Shown here piece after piece: positions 52,043 to 60,895 of a stretch of 64,000 nucleotides of DNA; position 1 is the first letter of the stretch, and the number at the start of each line of letters is the position of its first letter. Position numbers and translations under genes: made by a program. The notes under the pieces were generated by a model, which did no database searches, was not told the origin of the DNA, and was given only the letters and a program-made list of their open reading frames with translations. Source of the stretch: Acidimicrobiaceae bacterium (GTDB taxonomy: Bacteria; Actinomycetota; Acidimicrobiia; Acidimicrobiales; RAAP-2); contig PLWZ01000053.1 of the NCBI GenBank assembly GCA_003151235.1, positions 1 through 64,000 of the forward strand, given 5' to 3'.

Positions 52043-52939
52043 ATGAAAATCCGGCGCACGCCCGATGAGCGGTTCGCATCGCTTCCCGATTTTTCCTTCG
52101 AACCGCACTATGTCGAGATTTCTGACGGCATCCGAGTCCACTACCTCGACGAGGGGCCGACCGAGGCCGCGCCAGTCCTCTTGCTCCACGGCGAACCGTC
52201 GTGGTCGTTTCTCTACCGGAAGATGATTCCGGTGCTCGTGGCGGCCGGCCATCGCTGCATCGCACCCGACTTGGTCGGATTCGGCCGATCCGACAAGCCG
52301 GGCGAGCTCGATGACTACAGCTACGAGCGCCACGTCAACTGGATGACCGAGGCGCTCTTCGACAACCTCGACGTCCGAGGGGCCACCCTGTTCGGTCAGG
52401 ACTGGGGTGGGCTCGTCGGACTGCGATTGCTGACGGCCGAGCCGGACCGGTTCGCCCGCGCCGTCGTGGCCAACACCGGCCTCCCCACCGGCGACGTCCC
52501 GCCCAACGAGGCGTTCCTGAGCTGGCAGCGGTTCGCACGCGAGTCGACGGACTTCCCGATAGGGGCGATCGTCTCGGGTGGGTGCACCAACAGACTCGGC
52601 GACGATGTCATAGCGGGCTATGACGCCCCGTTTCCGGACGACTCCTTCAAGGCCGGCGCCCGCAAGTTCCCGTCCCTGGTTCCCACCTCTCCGAACGACC
52701 CCGCGCACGCGGCAAACACGTCGGCGTGGGATGTGCTCCGCGCGTTTCAACGGCCGTTCCTGTGCGCGTTCAGCGACGGTGACGCCATCACCAAAGGGGG
52801 AGAACGCCAGTTCATCGGGCACGTCGCGGGCGCCGAAGGACAGCCGCACACCACCATCGAGGGTGGTGGACACTTCCTCCAAGAAGACAGGGGTCCGGAG
52901 TTGGGCAAGGTGATCGCCGACTTCATCGCGGCGACGTGA
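52043..52939 (+). CDS. Haloalkane dehalogenase (HLD-I/DhmA-like, alpha/beta hydrolase)
   Basis: A 298-residue alpha/beta hydrolase from ATG 52043 with GGAGG upstream. Nucleophile Asp120 is followed by Trp121 (GQDWGG), His277 (GGGHFLQED), an acid at Asp245 or Asp247, and [11 protein letters not shown] at the oxyanion hole. A second Trp (SWQRF, W161) may be the other halide-binding residue. The N-terminus ([21 protein letters not shown]) matches the HLD-I subfamily. It hydrolyses haloalkanes to alcohols, halide and proton. It begins an operon with a DsbA-fold protein, a mycothiol-dependent isomerase-like protein and an EamA exporter. Confidence 0.93.
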   Translation: MKIRRTPDERFASLPDFSFEPHYVEISDGIRVHYLDEGPTEAAPVLLLHGEPSWSFLYRKMIPVLVAAGHRCIAPDLVGFGRSDKPGELDDYSYERHVNWMTEALFDNLDVRGATLFGQDWGGLVGLRLLTAEPDRFARAVVANTGLPTGDVPPNEAFLSWQRFARESTDFPIGAIVSGGCTNRLGDDVIAGYDAPFPDDSFKAGARKFPSLVPTSPNDPAHAANTSAWDVLRAFQRPFLCAFSDGDAITKGGERQFIGHVAGAEGQPHTTIEGGGHFLQEDRGPELGKVIADFIAAT

Positions 52940-53613
52940 GCGCCGACGTGAAGGTCGTCGACTTCCACTTTGACGTCATTTGCCCGTGGGCCTACCAAAC
53001 CTCGATTTGGATGCGCGACGTGCGAGATCAGCTCGGCCTCGAGGTCCGTTGGCGCTTCTTCAGCCTCGAAGAGATCAACCGCGCCGAAGGTAAGAAGCAT
53101 CCATGGGAGCGCGAATGGTCCTACGGCTGGTCGATGATGCGCGTCGGCGCGATGTTGCGCCGGATCGACCCGGGCCTCGTCGACCGGTGGTACTTCCTGG
53201 CCGGGACCGCCTTGCATGTCGACGGCCAAAAGCCGCACCGGCGAGAGGTCGCCGAAACCCTCGTCGCCGAGCTCGGGCTCGATCCGGCGCTCGTCGGGCA
53301 GGCGATCGACGACCCGACGACGCATGACGAGGTGCGCGCCGACCACGACCGGGTGGTGGCGCTCGGGGGCTGGGGAGTTCCCACGCTCGTCTTCGACGAC
53401 GACCAGGCGTTGTTCGGGCCGGTTCTCATCGAGCCGCCGACCGGTGACGCCGCGGTGCGCTTGTGGGAGGCCGTGACGGCGTGGCGGGAGTTCCCGAAGG
53501 TCTACGAACTGCAGCGCCCGAAACGACCCGACGACATGCGCGCGATCGGCACCACCTTCCGTCCCTATCTCGAAGCACGGGATTGGGTGACCGTTCAAAA
53601 GGAGACGCCGTGA
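52936..53613 (+). CDS. DsbA-family (FrnE/2-hydroxychromene isomerase-like) protein
   Basis: A 225-residue thioredoxin-fold protein. The GTG at 52936 overlaps the dehalogenase stop by 4 nt (GTGA). The active site reads VICPWAYQ with one Cys (near residue 16), and the cis-Pro loop GVPTLVF is at about 149-155. [16 protein letters not shown] helical insertion is present. In this family one Cys or Ser replaces CxxC, and glutathione-like thiols (mycothiol in actinobacteria) are cofactors. Coupled translation with the dehalogenase and the mycothiol-isomerase-like gene suggests a shared detoxification or degradation pathway. Confidence 0.88.
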   Translation: MSADVKVVDFHFDVICPWAYQTSIWMRDVRDQLGLEVRWRFFSLEEINRAEGKKHPWEREWSYGWSMMRVGAMLRRIDPGLVDRWYFLAGTALHVDGQKPHRREVAETLVAELGLDPALVGQAIDDPTTHDEVRADHDRVVALGGWGVPTLVFDDDQALFGPVLIEPPTGDAAVRLWEAVTAWREFPKVYELQRPKRPDDMRAIGTTFRPYLEARDWVTVQKETP

Positions 53614-54398
53614 GCGACCTAGAGACCATTCGAACCGCACTCGAGCGGTGCTACGACAGCATCGAGGGGTTGTGCGCGAGGCTTGATGAAGCAGACTGGG
53701 GGACCCAGTCCCTCTGTCCGGACTGGACCGTCCGGGGCGTCGTCTCGCACCTCGCCGGGGTCGAGCAGGTCCTGTCCGGCTGGCTACCCGACGGTGTGGA
53801 GACCCCGCCACCCTTCGAACGAGCCGGGGTGTTCGCGAGGGAGACCTCGGACCTCGACAACTCCGCCTTCGCGGCGCGCGTCGGCGAGGTGTTCTCCGAG
53901 CGTCGGCGCGACCTCGCCGGCCTGTCCGAGGAGGACCTCGAACGGCCGTCATGGATGCCCACCGGGCCGGGCGTCTATGGCCGCTTCCTCTCCATCCGGG
54001 TCTTCGACTTCTGGGTCCACGAGCGCGACATCACAACCCCGCTCGGACGCGAGACCGATGACACCGGGCTGTGCGCCGAGATTGCTCTCGGCGAGGTCGC
54101 GGGTTCGCTCGGTTACATCGTCGGCAAGAAGGTCGGGTTCCCCGACGGCCGCGGTATCACCTTTCGTCTGACCGGGCCGGTCGAGCGGGACCTCTCCGTT
54201 GTCGTCGACGGGCGGGCCAAGATCGTCGAGCACATCGAGAACCCCGATGTCGAGTTGGTCACCGACTCGGTGACCTTTGTCCAGCTCGCCTGTGGCCGGA
54301 TCGACCCCCAGGGCCCCATCGACGCCGGCACGGTCACTTGGACCGGGGACGACGAGCTCGGCGAGCTGGCGGCCCGGAACCTCCGGTACACCATGTGA
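53610..54398 (+). CDS. Maleylpyruvate isomerase family mycothiol-dependent enzyme
   Basis: A 262-residue protein from GTG 53610 overlapping the upstream stop by 4 nt. The DinB-like four-helix bundle (residues 1-160) starts [23 protein letters not shown] and has the metal-binding His pattern [15 protein letters not shown] and [14 protein letters not shown]-terminal MDMPI-like domain follows ([22 protein letters not shown]). Members bind zinc and use mycothiol to isomerise or conjugate; the DsbA-like neighbour also suggests thiol chemistry. Its substrate is unknown. The gene directly follows the DsbA-family gene. Confidence 0.88.
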   Translation: MSDLETIRTALERCYDSIEGLCARLDEADWGTQSLCPDWTVRGVVSHLAGVEQVLSGWLPDGVETPPPFERAGVFARETSDLDNSAFAARVGEVFSERRRDLAGLSEEDLERPSWMPTGPGVYGRFLSIRVFDFWVHERDITTPLGRETDDTGLCAEIALGEVAGSLGYIVGKKVGFPDGRGITFRLTGPVERDLSVVVDGRAKIVEHIENPDVELVTDSVTFVQLACGRIDPQGPIDAGTVTWTGDDELGELAARNLRYTM

Positions 54399-54508
54399 GA
54401 GAAGCGGGTCATTCCCGAGCCGACGCTCGGGACGCGCTCCGCTGGGTTCTGGAGCACGCGGCCGGGAGCGGTCCCGACCGCGTCGCTGCGCCCGGGCAGG
54501 TGAACTGA
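54395..54508 (+). CDS. Possible 37-residue small protein coupled to upstream gene
   Basis: GTG 54395 overlaps the stop of the isomerase-like gene by 4 nt and gives a 37-residue frame ending at 54508, four bases before the EamA GTG. The sequence contains RADARDALRWVLEHAAG, a plausible helix. Overlap geometry like that of the other genes in this operon supports it, but no homologue is known to me and it could be chance. Confidence 0.3.
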   Translation: MREAGHSRADARDALRWVLEHAAGSGPDRVAAPGQVN

Positions 54509-54511
54509 CGG

Positions 54512-55351
54512 GTGGGAGCGCTGCTGGCCCTCGTCGCATCGCTCGCCTATGGCGTTTCCGACTTCGCGGCCGGGCTGGCCAGCCGGCGGTTCGCCGTGGG
54601 TCCGGTGGCCGCCGTCGCGCAGATCTTCGGAGTCATCACGGCGGTGATCGCGTTGGCGGTGTTCCCGGGTGTTGGCCCGACCGCGAGGGTCATCGGCTGG
54701 GGGGCCCTCAGCGGGCTCGGCAGTGCGGTCGGCACCCTCTCGCTCTACCGGGGCCTCGCCATCGGTCGCATGAGCGTTGTGGCGCCCCTTTCGGCCGTGC
54801 TGACCGCCATCATTCCGGCCGTCGTGGGCCTGGCCTCGGGCAACCACCTGAGCACCGGGGCAGCCGTCGGCATCGGCATCGCAATCCCCGCGATCGGGCT
54901 CGTGTCCTGGCAGCCTCGGTCCGAGGACAGGGCGCCAAGCCGCGGCGGTGCTCTCTACGGCGTGACGTCCGGGCTCGGCTTCGCCCTGCTGTTCATCGCC
55001 CTCGACCATGCCGGCACCCATGCCGGAGCGTGGCCATTGGTTCCCGGCCAGGGGATCGCCTTCATCCTTGAGATCCCGTTCGCGATCCATGGGTTCCGAT
55101 CATCGAGCCCGCCATCGCGGGCGACCATCGGCCTGATGATCCTTGGCGGTTTCCTGAGCGGTACCGGGAACCTCCTCTTCCTGGCTGCGACCGGCAGGGG
55201 ACAGCTGGCCATAATTGCGGTGCTGAGCTCCTTCTACCCGGCCATCACCATCCTGCTCGCCCGTTCGTTCCTCTCGGAGCGCTGGACCCGGTTGCAGGCG
55301 GTTGGCCTGGTGACCGCGGCGGCGGCGATCGCGCTCGTCAGTACGGGCTGA
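54512..55351 (+). CDS. EamA/DMT-family transporter
   Basis: A 279-residue membrane protein with ten predicted helices in two EamA repeats (1-133 and 145-279). The repeats start with GALLALVASLAYGVSDFAAGLA and ALYGVTSGLGFALLFIALDHAG. It belongs to the drug/metabolite transporter superfamily and probably exports a small metabolite, amino acid or drug. It lies right after the isomerase-like gene, so it could export a product of the dehalogenase operon. The first in-frame GTG is 54512. Confidence 0.92.
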   Translation: MGALLALVASLAYGVSDFAAGLASRRFAVGPVAAVAQIFGVITAVIALAVFPGVGPTARVIGWGALSGLGSAVGTLSLYRGLAIGRMSVVAPLSAVLTAIIPAVVGLASGNHLSTGAAVGIGIAIPAIGLVSWQPRSEDRAPSRGGALYGVTSGLGFALLFIALDHAGTHAGAWPLVPGQGIAFILEIPFAIHGFRSSSPPSRATIGLMILGGFLSGTGNLLFLAATGRGQLAIIAVLSSFYPAITILLARSFLSERWTRLQAVGLVTAAAAIALVSTG

Positions 55352-55497
55352 GCCGGGGGCTACGCGGCGTCCGGCCCGAGTGGGAGACTGAGCGGGTCGG
55401 TCCGACATGGGACGGTCCCAGCGGTCAACTGGGGGACGACCGGCGTTTGGATGCGAGGATCCGGGAGATCGACCTCCCGGCAGACGTGGGAGCACCG

Positions 55498-55722
55498 ATG
55501 GCTGATGACATAACCGAGTTGAGCGAGCGCCTCGACCAGGACCACACGCCGGAAACCAACGGGCGGATGGCGATCTGCAGGAGATGCGGCTTTCGAGCGA
55601 CCTCAGAAGCCGGCGAGCACCATGTGCTTTTGGAGGAACAGGCGGCGCGGGCAACGAGTTGGCTGGGCGGCCAAGCCACCGCCAATCGTCTGACCAAGGC
55701 GAGAGAAGCACTCGACACTTAA
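55498..55722 (+). CDS. Small protein with C-x2-C...HH zinc-finger-like motif, unknown
   Basis: A 74-residue protein from ATG 55498 (GGGAG upstream). It starts ADDITELSERLDQDHTPETNGRMAICRRCGFRATSEAGEHHVLLEEQAARATSWLG in outline, with CRRC and EHH that could bind zinc (C2H2-like spacing). The C-terminal third is helical and Ala/Arg-rich. No family is recognised. Other in-frame starts (TTG 55447) would add unconserved residues. Confidence 0.45.
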   Translation: MADDITELSERLDQDHTPETNGRMAICRRCGFRATSEAGEHHVLLEEQAARATSWLGGQATANRLTKAREALDT

Positions 55723-55882
55723 CGCTTGAAACTGACGTCATGTGTTGGGGACCGGGTGGGTACGGTGCCCGGAAAACCAACAGACGTTGACCCGGTTCGT
55801 CGAGTGCTCCCCGGGTTAGCCGTTCCCCTCGAAGGTACATCGCAGTTGGTATCAGTCGCGCCCGAAGGTCCGGGCCCGGACA

Positions 55883-56140
55883 CTGAGCCACATGTTCGGC
55901 AAGCGTCCATATCGGACGAAGGACCGAAGCACCAACATCGGTTGGCTTTCCGTGCCCAGCTTCGGCGACTCGTGGCACAACGGCCATCACGCGTTCCCGG
56001 CGATGGCCCGACATGGTTGCGATCGCGGTCAGCTCGACCCATCGGCGGGACTGCTGCGGGTCTTCGAACGCCTGGGATGGGTCACCGAGGTGCGATGGCC
56101 CGAGGCTGAGCAGCTCGGGCGCCGCCGCGCGTTGGCGTAA
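55883..56140 (+). pseudogene. 3' remnant of a fatty-acid (acyl-CoA) desaturase gene
   Basis: From about 55883 the frame reads LSHMFGKRPYRTKDRSTN, then FGDSWHNGHHAFP with the third His box (HNGHH), LDPSAGLLRVFERLGWV and ends at TAA 56138-56140. This matches the C-terminus of membrane acyl-CoA delta-9 desaturases. The first and second His boxes and all transmembrane helices, about 220 residues, are absent; upstream the frame is not desaturase-like and has a stop at 55817. It is therefore a 5'-deleted remnant or a fragment of a displaced gene. Confidence 0.72.
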
Positions 56141-56374
56141 ATACCACTCAAGGAACGACAAGCACGGCCGGTTGGTCGTCAGTCGGAGACCGGTCATCGT
56201 AGTAAGGTGGCTCCTGCTCGATTCGATCACGCAGATCGAGCCTCCCGTCTCGCCGTTTTGGTTTGGCCGGTACACGCGATGCGTGGCATGAAGGGCCAGC
56301 CATGGTAACGGTGACATCCAGTCCGAACCGGGTCGGCGCGCGGTATCAGCTCTCGGGAAACGGACAGGTGCCTT

Positions 56375-56746
56375 TTGCCTAGACACGGATCCAACAAAAA
56401 GACCGACAGGCGCAGCCCGAGCGACTCACCTCGAGAGCGCGCACAACCGCACCGCCGCATGTCGGGCAAGGCGATCGACGAGCAGGCACTTGAGCTCCGC
56501 GAGGAGGGTGCGTCGTATTCGGCCATCGCTCGCCGCTTGGAGCTCAAGCGGGCGGGCGACGCTCACGGCGCGTTTCTTCGCGCACTCAAGACTCGCGACA
56601 CCGATGAGCGACAGCAGCTCATCGTGAATGAGCAGGAGCGTCTGAACACGCTGGAGCAGCGCATACGCGATCGAGATGCAGCCCTTCCCGAGAAGCTGGA
56701 GCGCCGGCTGGGTGCGCTCGAGTCGCTACGGACAGCGCTGCTGTGA
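56375..56746 (+). CDS. Actinobacterial HTH/coiled-coil protein of unknown function
   Basis: A 123-residue protein from TTG 56375, or a 95-residue form from ATG 56459. The region MSGKAIDEQALELREEGASYSAIARRLELKRAGDAHGAFLRAL is a short helix-turn-helix-like domain, and the C-terminal half (QERLNTLEQRIRDRDAALPEKLERRLGALESLR) is a probable coiled coil. I recall very similar proteins in mycobacteria. It overlaps the next gene by 4 nt and may act as a small DNA-binding or regulator protein. Start choice is uncertain because no good ribosome site is seen before the TTG. Confidence 0.65.
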   Translation: MPRHGSNKKTDRRSPSDSPRERAQPHRRMSGKAIDEQALELREEGASYSAIARRLELKRAGDAHGAFLRALKTRDTDERQQLIVNEQERLNTLEQRIRDRDAALPEKLERRLGALESLRTALL

Positions 56747-57027
56747 GCGACAGCGTTGTGGCGGGAAACTGTGTGATCTGTGGGCACGTCAGCGCGATGA
56801 CCGTCGATCCTCCGAGGCGGACCCTCGCCCGCGGAACCGATCCCTCGGACTCGTCCTATTCGGTCACGATCGTGCTGCCTGACGTCCTGTTGTGCGATGA
56901 CCACTATCACCAGTTCATGAGCAAGGAGCTCGTGGTCGGCTGGTGCGACGAAGAGTCATGCCGGACGTACGGAGCCGTCGGAGCCCTGTCGGCCTGCGGC
57001 AAGCCGTTCGCCGTACTCAAGCGCTGA
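56743..57027 (+). CDS. Small Cys/His-rich zinc-binding-like protein, unknown
   Basis: A 94-residue protein from GTG 56743, which overlaps the upstream stop by 4 nt. It carries CVIC (near 10-13), CDDHYH (51-56) and CDEESC (68-73), three Cys pairs or Cys/His groups suggesting one or two zinc sites. The protein is otherwise polar with an SVTIVLPDV strand. It probably acts with the HTH protein, given overlap and order. A strong hairpin follows its stop. Confidence 0.6.
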   Translation: MSDSVVAGNCVICGHVSAMTVDPPRRTLARGTDPSDSSYSVTIVLPDVLLCDDHYHQFMSKELVVGWCDEESCRTYGAVGALSACGKPFAVLKR

Positions 57028-57044
57028 ACAAGGCGCAGGGTTCT

Positions 57045-57063
57045 CGTCACCGTGTCGGTGACG
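57045..57063. terminator. Strong hairpin after the zinc-protein gene, probable transcription terminator
   Basis: CGTCACCG-TGT-CGGTGACG, two perfect 8-bp arms with a 3-base loop, starting 17 bp after the stop of the small zinc-protein gene. No T-run follows, as is common for actinobacterial terminators. It could alternatively be a 5' leader structure of the helicase mRNA, whose start is 174 bp further on. Confidence 0.5.
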
Positions 57064-57236
57064 GGTTCGAGAATCGATCGTGTGATTGACGCGGCCGACG
57101 ATGGTGCTTGGACGTCTACCGGGTCGGCTACAGTAGAGATCTGACGCGTGTCGGCGGTTTTGCCGATGCGAGCTCACTGGCCTCGCGGATCCATTCCTTA
57201 GGTTGCAGTGTGCGACCCAAAGAACGGAGTCCCAGG

Positions 57237-58580
57237 TTGTCATCCACTGTCGTAGGCGCAGACGCGCCCCCCTTGTCCTTTGCCGAGCTCGGCCTGCCCG
57301 CAGCCATGGTCGACGTGCTGCGTCGGCGCGGGATCACCGAGCCTCTACCCATCCAGTCGGCGACCATCATCGACGGCATCGCCGGAAGGGACGTGTCGGG
57401 CAAGGCTCCGACCGGTTCCGGCAAGACGCTCGCCTTTGCGCTGCCGATGGCGGCGATCCTGGCGCGCGGCAAGCCCCGCCGACCCAGGGGTCTTGTGCTC
57501 GCTCCCACCCGCGAGCTCGCTGCCCAAATTCTGGCGGAGCTCACCCCGCTGCTCCGTGCCCGCGGCTTGCGGGCCCACTCCTTCTATGGGGGCGTCGGCT
57601 TCGGTCCTCAAAAGAACGCATTGCGCAAGGGGATCGACGTGGCCGTGGCCTGCCCGGGCCGCCTTGAAGACCTGATGGGATCGGGCGACATCATCCTTTC
57701 CGACGTTGACATGGTTGTTGTTGACGAGGCCGACCGGATGGCCGACATGGGTTTTCTGCCCGCGGTCAGCCGCATCCTCGACGCGGCATCGCCAAAGCGA
57801 CAGACGCTCTTGTTCTCAGCCACCCTCGATGGCGATGTCGACGTGCTCGTCCGCCGCTACCAGCGCCAACCGGTGCGCCATGAGGTTGCCTCGCCTGTCG
57901 AAGAAATCGGCCGGGTGACGCACGCGTTCCACGCAGTGCCCCATGCCGACCGTGTCGCCGTGTGCGCACAACTCGTGGCCGACCAGGGTTCGACGATCGT
58001 GTTCGTTCGCACAAAGCGAGGCGCCGATCGAGTGGCCACCCAGCTCAGCCGATCCGGGGTGTCCGCTCAGGCCATTCACGGAGGTCGGAGCCAAGCCCAG
58101 CGTGATCGGACCTTGGCGGCGTTCCGCGCCGACAAGGTGCAGGCACTCGTAGCGACGGACGTTGCCGCCCGCGGGATCCACGTCGACGACGTGTCGTGCG
58201 TCATCCACTTCGACGTGCCGGCGGATGCGAAGGACTACATGCACCGCTCGGGTCGAACCGGGCGCGTGGGAGCCGAGGGGTCCGTCATCGTCCTCGTGAC
58301 TCCCGAGCAGCAAGCTGCGGCCTCGCTCCTGCTTCGGAACCTCGATGTGACGATTACAGGTTCTGGAGCCATTGAGCCGCAAAGGACGGCGGGAAACTCG
58401 AACCGGTCCAGGAACGTCCGGGGAACGTCGGGATCGGGGACGGCCCGGCGTCAACACGTAGCCCCCTCGGCCGGCGCCCGCTCCGGCCGGTCGAGGAACG
58501 GTGTGGCAACGTCGACGCGCGGGGGTGGCTACGGCCGCCGTCCCCGGAGCGATTCGGGCAGGCGAGCTTCGAGCCGCTAA
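57237..58580 (+). CDS. DEAD-box RNA helicase
   Basis: A 447-residue helicase. TTG 57237 has GGAG at the right spacing; GTG 57210 and a start at 57108 are in frame upstream. Motifs are all present: Q-motif FAELGL, Walker A APTGSGKT (57-64), PTREL (90-94), VVDEADRM with DEAD at 163-166, SAT (194-196), then HFDVP and HRSGRTGR (helicase domain 2). The C-terminal about 65 residues are Gly/Arg/Ser-rich like RNA-binding tails. It remodels RNA (cold adaptation, ribosome biogenesis or decay). A 209-bp region lies between the small zinc-protein gene and this start and holds a hairpin. Confidence 0.95.
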   Translation: MSSTVVGADAPPLSFAELGLPAAMVDVLRRRGITEPLPIQSATIIDGIAGRDVSGKAPTGSGKTLAFALPMAAILARGKPRRPRGLVLAPTRELAAQILAELTPLLRARGLRAHSFYGGVGFGPQKNALRKGIDVAVACPGRLEDLMGSGDIILSDVDMVVVDEADRMADMGFLPAVSRILDAASPKRQTLLFSATLDGDVDVLVRRYQRQPVRHEVASPVEEIGRVTHAFHAVPHADRVAVCAQLVADQGSTIVFVRTKRGADRVATQLSRSGVSAQAIHGGRSQAQRDRTLAAFRADKVQALVATDVAARGIHVDDVSCVIHFDVPADAKDYMHRSGRTGRVGAEGSVIVLVTPEQQAAASLLLRNLDVTITGSGAIEPQRTAGNSNRSRNVRGTSGSGTARRQHVAPSAGARSGRSRNGVATSTRGGGYGRRPRSDSGRRASSR

Positions 58581-58727
58581 ATCGGGGTTGCTCGGCCCGC
58601 AGTACGGTCGCGACTCACGCGGCACGGGTCCCCCCGATCAGCGTGGAAAAATCGGCTGATGGCCGGACCACGCGAAGGGCCCGCACCGAATCACTCGGCC
58701 CGGGGTGGCTTGGATAGATCGGCCATC

Positions 58728-59489
58728 ATGAGCGGCCTCACACGGCGGGGCCCGCTCCGGGTGCCCGAGGTGACGGCCTTCTTCTGGATCATCAAGGGCT
58801 TGTCGACGGCGATGGGCGAAGCCACCTCGGACTACCTGGTCCGCGTCCTGCACCCGGTTCCGGCCGTGTTGCTCGGTTTCGTGTGCTTTGTGGGTGCGCT
58901 CGTGGTGCAATTCTCGAGGGGCCGGTACGTCGCCTGGTCCTACTGGCTGGCCGTCGCCATGGTCGGCGTCTTCGGCACGATGGTCGCCGATGTCCTCCAC
59001 GTGGGGTTGGGCGTGCCCTACGCGGCGTCGACGCCCCTGTTCGCCGTGACGTTGTTGGTCGTGTTCGTGTCCTGGCAACGGACGGAGAAGACCCTGTCGA
59101 TCCACTCGATCGACACCGTGCGCAGGGAGGCCTTCTACTGGGCCGCCGTCGTGGCGACGTTCGCACTCGGGACCGCGGCGGGGGATCTCACGGCGATCAC
59201 GCTGCACCTCGGATACTTCTTCGCGGCGCTGCTGTTTGCCGGCGTGATCATGATTCCCGCCATCGGCTACCGCTGGGCGAACCTCAACCCGATCCTCGCC
59301 TTCTGGTTCGCCTACGTCGTCACCCGGCCGCTCGGTGCGTCGCTGGCCGACGGGATGGGCAAGCCCAAGATCGTCGGCGGCCTCGGTTGGGGCGCCGGAC
59401 CGGTGAGCCTGGCCTTCTCCTTCGTGATCGTGGTCCTCGTGGCCTATCTCACCGTCAGCGGGCGCGACGTCCAGACCGAGCGCTCGTAG
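58728..59489 (+). CDS. Uncharacterised membrane protein (COG4705-like)
   Basis: A 253-residue protein from ATG 58728. It has six to seven hydrophobic helices, the TEKTLSIHSIDTVRREAFYWAAVVATFALGTAAGDLTA segment and WFAYVVTRPLGASLADGMGKP, the conserved signature of COG4705. The role is unknown; I recall homologues as membrane-anchored proteins in soil bacteria. The C-terminal region ends with a helix and a short Thr/Ser/Glu tail. The gene converges with the Rieske operon. Confidence 0.82.
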   Translation: MSGLTRRGPLRVPEVTAFFWIIKGLSTAMGEATSDYLVRVLHPVPAVLLGFVCFVGALVVQFSRGRYVAWSYWLAVAMVGVFGTMVADVLHVGLGVPYAASTPLFAVTLLVVFVSWQRTEKTLSIHSIDTVRREAFYWAAVVATFALGTAAGDLTAITLHLGYFFAALLFAGVIMIPAIGYRWANLNPILAFWFAYVVTRPLGASLADGMGKPKIVGGLGWGAGPVSLAFSFVIVVLVAYLTVSGRDVQTERS

Positions 59490-59505
59490 GGTTTTCGAGC
59501 TGCCG

Positions 59506-60543
59506 TCAGGCCGGCTGATCGGCGGCCACGACGAGATCGGCCAGGAGCCGCCGCAGCTCGAGCGTGCTGCGGTCCGAGCGCGTGTGGATCTCCATCGTCT
59601 GGTCGAGCGGAAGCACCAGCTCGTCGAACGCCTCCTGCACGCGGAGGTCTTCTTCTAGGACCGCGACCTCGAACTTGATCGCCGCCGCCATCGCATCGGG
59701 ATCGCCACCGAGGTCGTTGCGCCAGAGCGTGGTGTAGATCCGGCAGCTCTCGTCCGTCTCGGGTTGGAGGAAGAACCCGATCACGTTCGAGCCACCCGCC
59801 TCGACGAAGTCGATCCGGAGATACAGGTGGAACGGCGCGTCCAGGCGATAGGTGAGGCGTCGGGACTGCACGAGCGGCCTGATGCCCTGCGCCACCCCCG
59901 GGTCCTCCCGGTTCGCGAACGGGTGCTCGCGGTGGGCGGTGAACGACCAGCCGTCCCGCTCGACCTCGTAGCGGGGTACCTCGGCGGCTTCGTCGGCCCC
60001 GAACGTTCCCCGGTGCACGAAAGGAAAGTGGGCCATGTCCAAGAAATTGTCCGCGAGGAGGCCTATGGACGCCCGGGCCCGCATCGCCGGGAGCTCGCCC
60101 ATCTCGAAGGCCGGGTCCTCGCTCTCCTCGATCACCGCGAGGGGGGCGATCGGCTGTTCCGGGGCGACGAAGATCATCCCGCTCCGCTCGGCCACCGCGG
60201 CCATCGGGATCAGGCGGGCCTGGCTCGGCACCGACCCGCCCGGGCCCAGCGCGGGGATCTCGACACACCGGCCGTCGCCGCCGAAACGCCACCCGTGGTA
60301 CGCGCACTGGAGGGTCTCACCGTCACAGGAGCCGAGCGAGAGTGGCGTCCGCCGATGAGGGCAACGATCGGCGAAGCACACCACCGCGCCCTTGATCCGA
60401 TACAGGACGAGGGGCTGGCCGAGCAGGAGCACCCGGATCGGGTTGGACGACACCTCGTTGCTTCTCGCCACCGGGTGCCAGCACCGGCGCAGAGCCGGAT
60501 GGGTGTTGGTCATGGTCAGCCCGGTCGCGCCCACGGGACTCAT
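59506..60543 (-). CDS. Rieske non-haem iron oxygenase, terminal component
   Basis: A 345-residue protein. The Rieske cluster is C61-x-H63 and C80-xx-H83 (CPHRRTPLS...CAYHGW). The mononuclear iron motif is N166-xx-D169-xx-H172-xxxx-H177 (DNFLDMAHFPFVH), as in oxygenases of the vanillate-demethylase/PobA type. It should hydroxylate or O-demethylate an aromatic or similar compound with a separate reductase, which is not seen here. The start is ATG 60543; an in-frame ATG at 60513 would trim ten residues. It is the last gene of the minus-strand VOC-cupin-Rieske operon. Confidence 0.93.
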   Translation of the reverse strand: MSPVGATGLTMTNTHPALRRCWHPVARSNEVSSNPIRVLLLGQPLVLYRIKGAVVCFADRCPHRRTPLSLGSCDGETLQCAYHGWRFGGDGRCVEIPALGPGGSVPSQARLIPMAAVAERSGMIFVAPEQPIAPLAVIEESEDPAFEMGELPAMRARASIGLLADNFLDMAHFPFVHRGTFGADEAAEVPRYEVERDGWSFTAHREHPFANREDPGVAQGIRPLVQSRRLTYRLDAPFHLYLRIDFVEAGGSNVIGFFLQPETDESCRIYTTLWRNDLGGDPDAMAAAIKFEVAVLEEDLRVQEAFDELVLPLDQTMEIHTRSDRSTLELRRLLADLVVAADQPA

Positions 60544-60559
60544 TGTGCCCACCGCCGAC

Positions 60560-60895
60560 TCAGGGCGCAGGTCCGCCGGCGCCGGGCGGAAGGTGGACGG
60601 CCAGCCAGTTGGTGCCGGTCCGGGTGGAAAGCACCCGATGCCGCACCCCCTCGTCGAGGAGGACCCAGTCGCCGGATTCGAGCGACTCGATTGTGCCGTC
60701 GACCTCGAGGGTGGCCGACCCGTCCAGCACCACGACCCACTCGCAGTGGTCCAGCTGGTCCTCCACCGGGCCGAGAAGCCGCCCGCTGAGGATTTGTTCG
60801 ACCCTCCATCCGCCGGCCGCCGCAAGGACGTCGGTCTCTTCTCCGGTGTCCGGCCCTGTCATCGGCGAGCGGAGCTTCCCCCTGGTGATGCTCAC
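60560..60895 (-). CDS. Cupin-domain protein
   Basis: A 111-residue single cupin. GTG 60895 overlaps the VOC gene stop by 4 nt (GTGA). The pattern QLDHCEWVVVLDGSATLEVDGTIESLESGDWVLLDEGVRHRVLS corresponds to cupin motifs 1 and 2, with fewer His than usual, so metal binding may be altered. It may stabilise, bind ligand for, or act with the Rieske oxygenase encoded 16 bp downstream. Confidence 0.85.
   Translation of the reverse strand: MSITRGKLRSPMTGPDTGEETDVLAAAGGWRVEQILSGRLLGPVEDQLDHCEWVVVLDGSATLEVDGTIESLESGDWVLLDEGVRHRVLSTRTGTNWLAVHLPPGAGGPAP

Noticed and set aside
51836-52882. A 5' extension of the sulfatase frame over the dehalogenase gene
   Set aside because: No sulfatase-like sequence there, and it is the antisense of a well-supported dehalogenase gene.
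57064-57110. GGTTCGA-like sequence that could suggest a tRNA T-loop
   Set aside because: No acceptor, D or anticodon stems can be folded around it.
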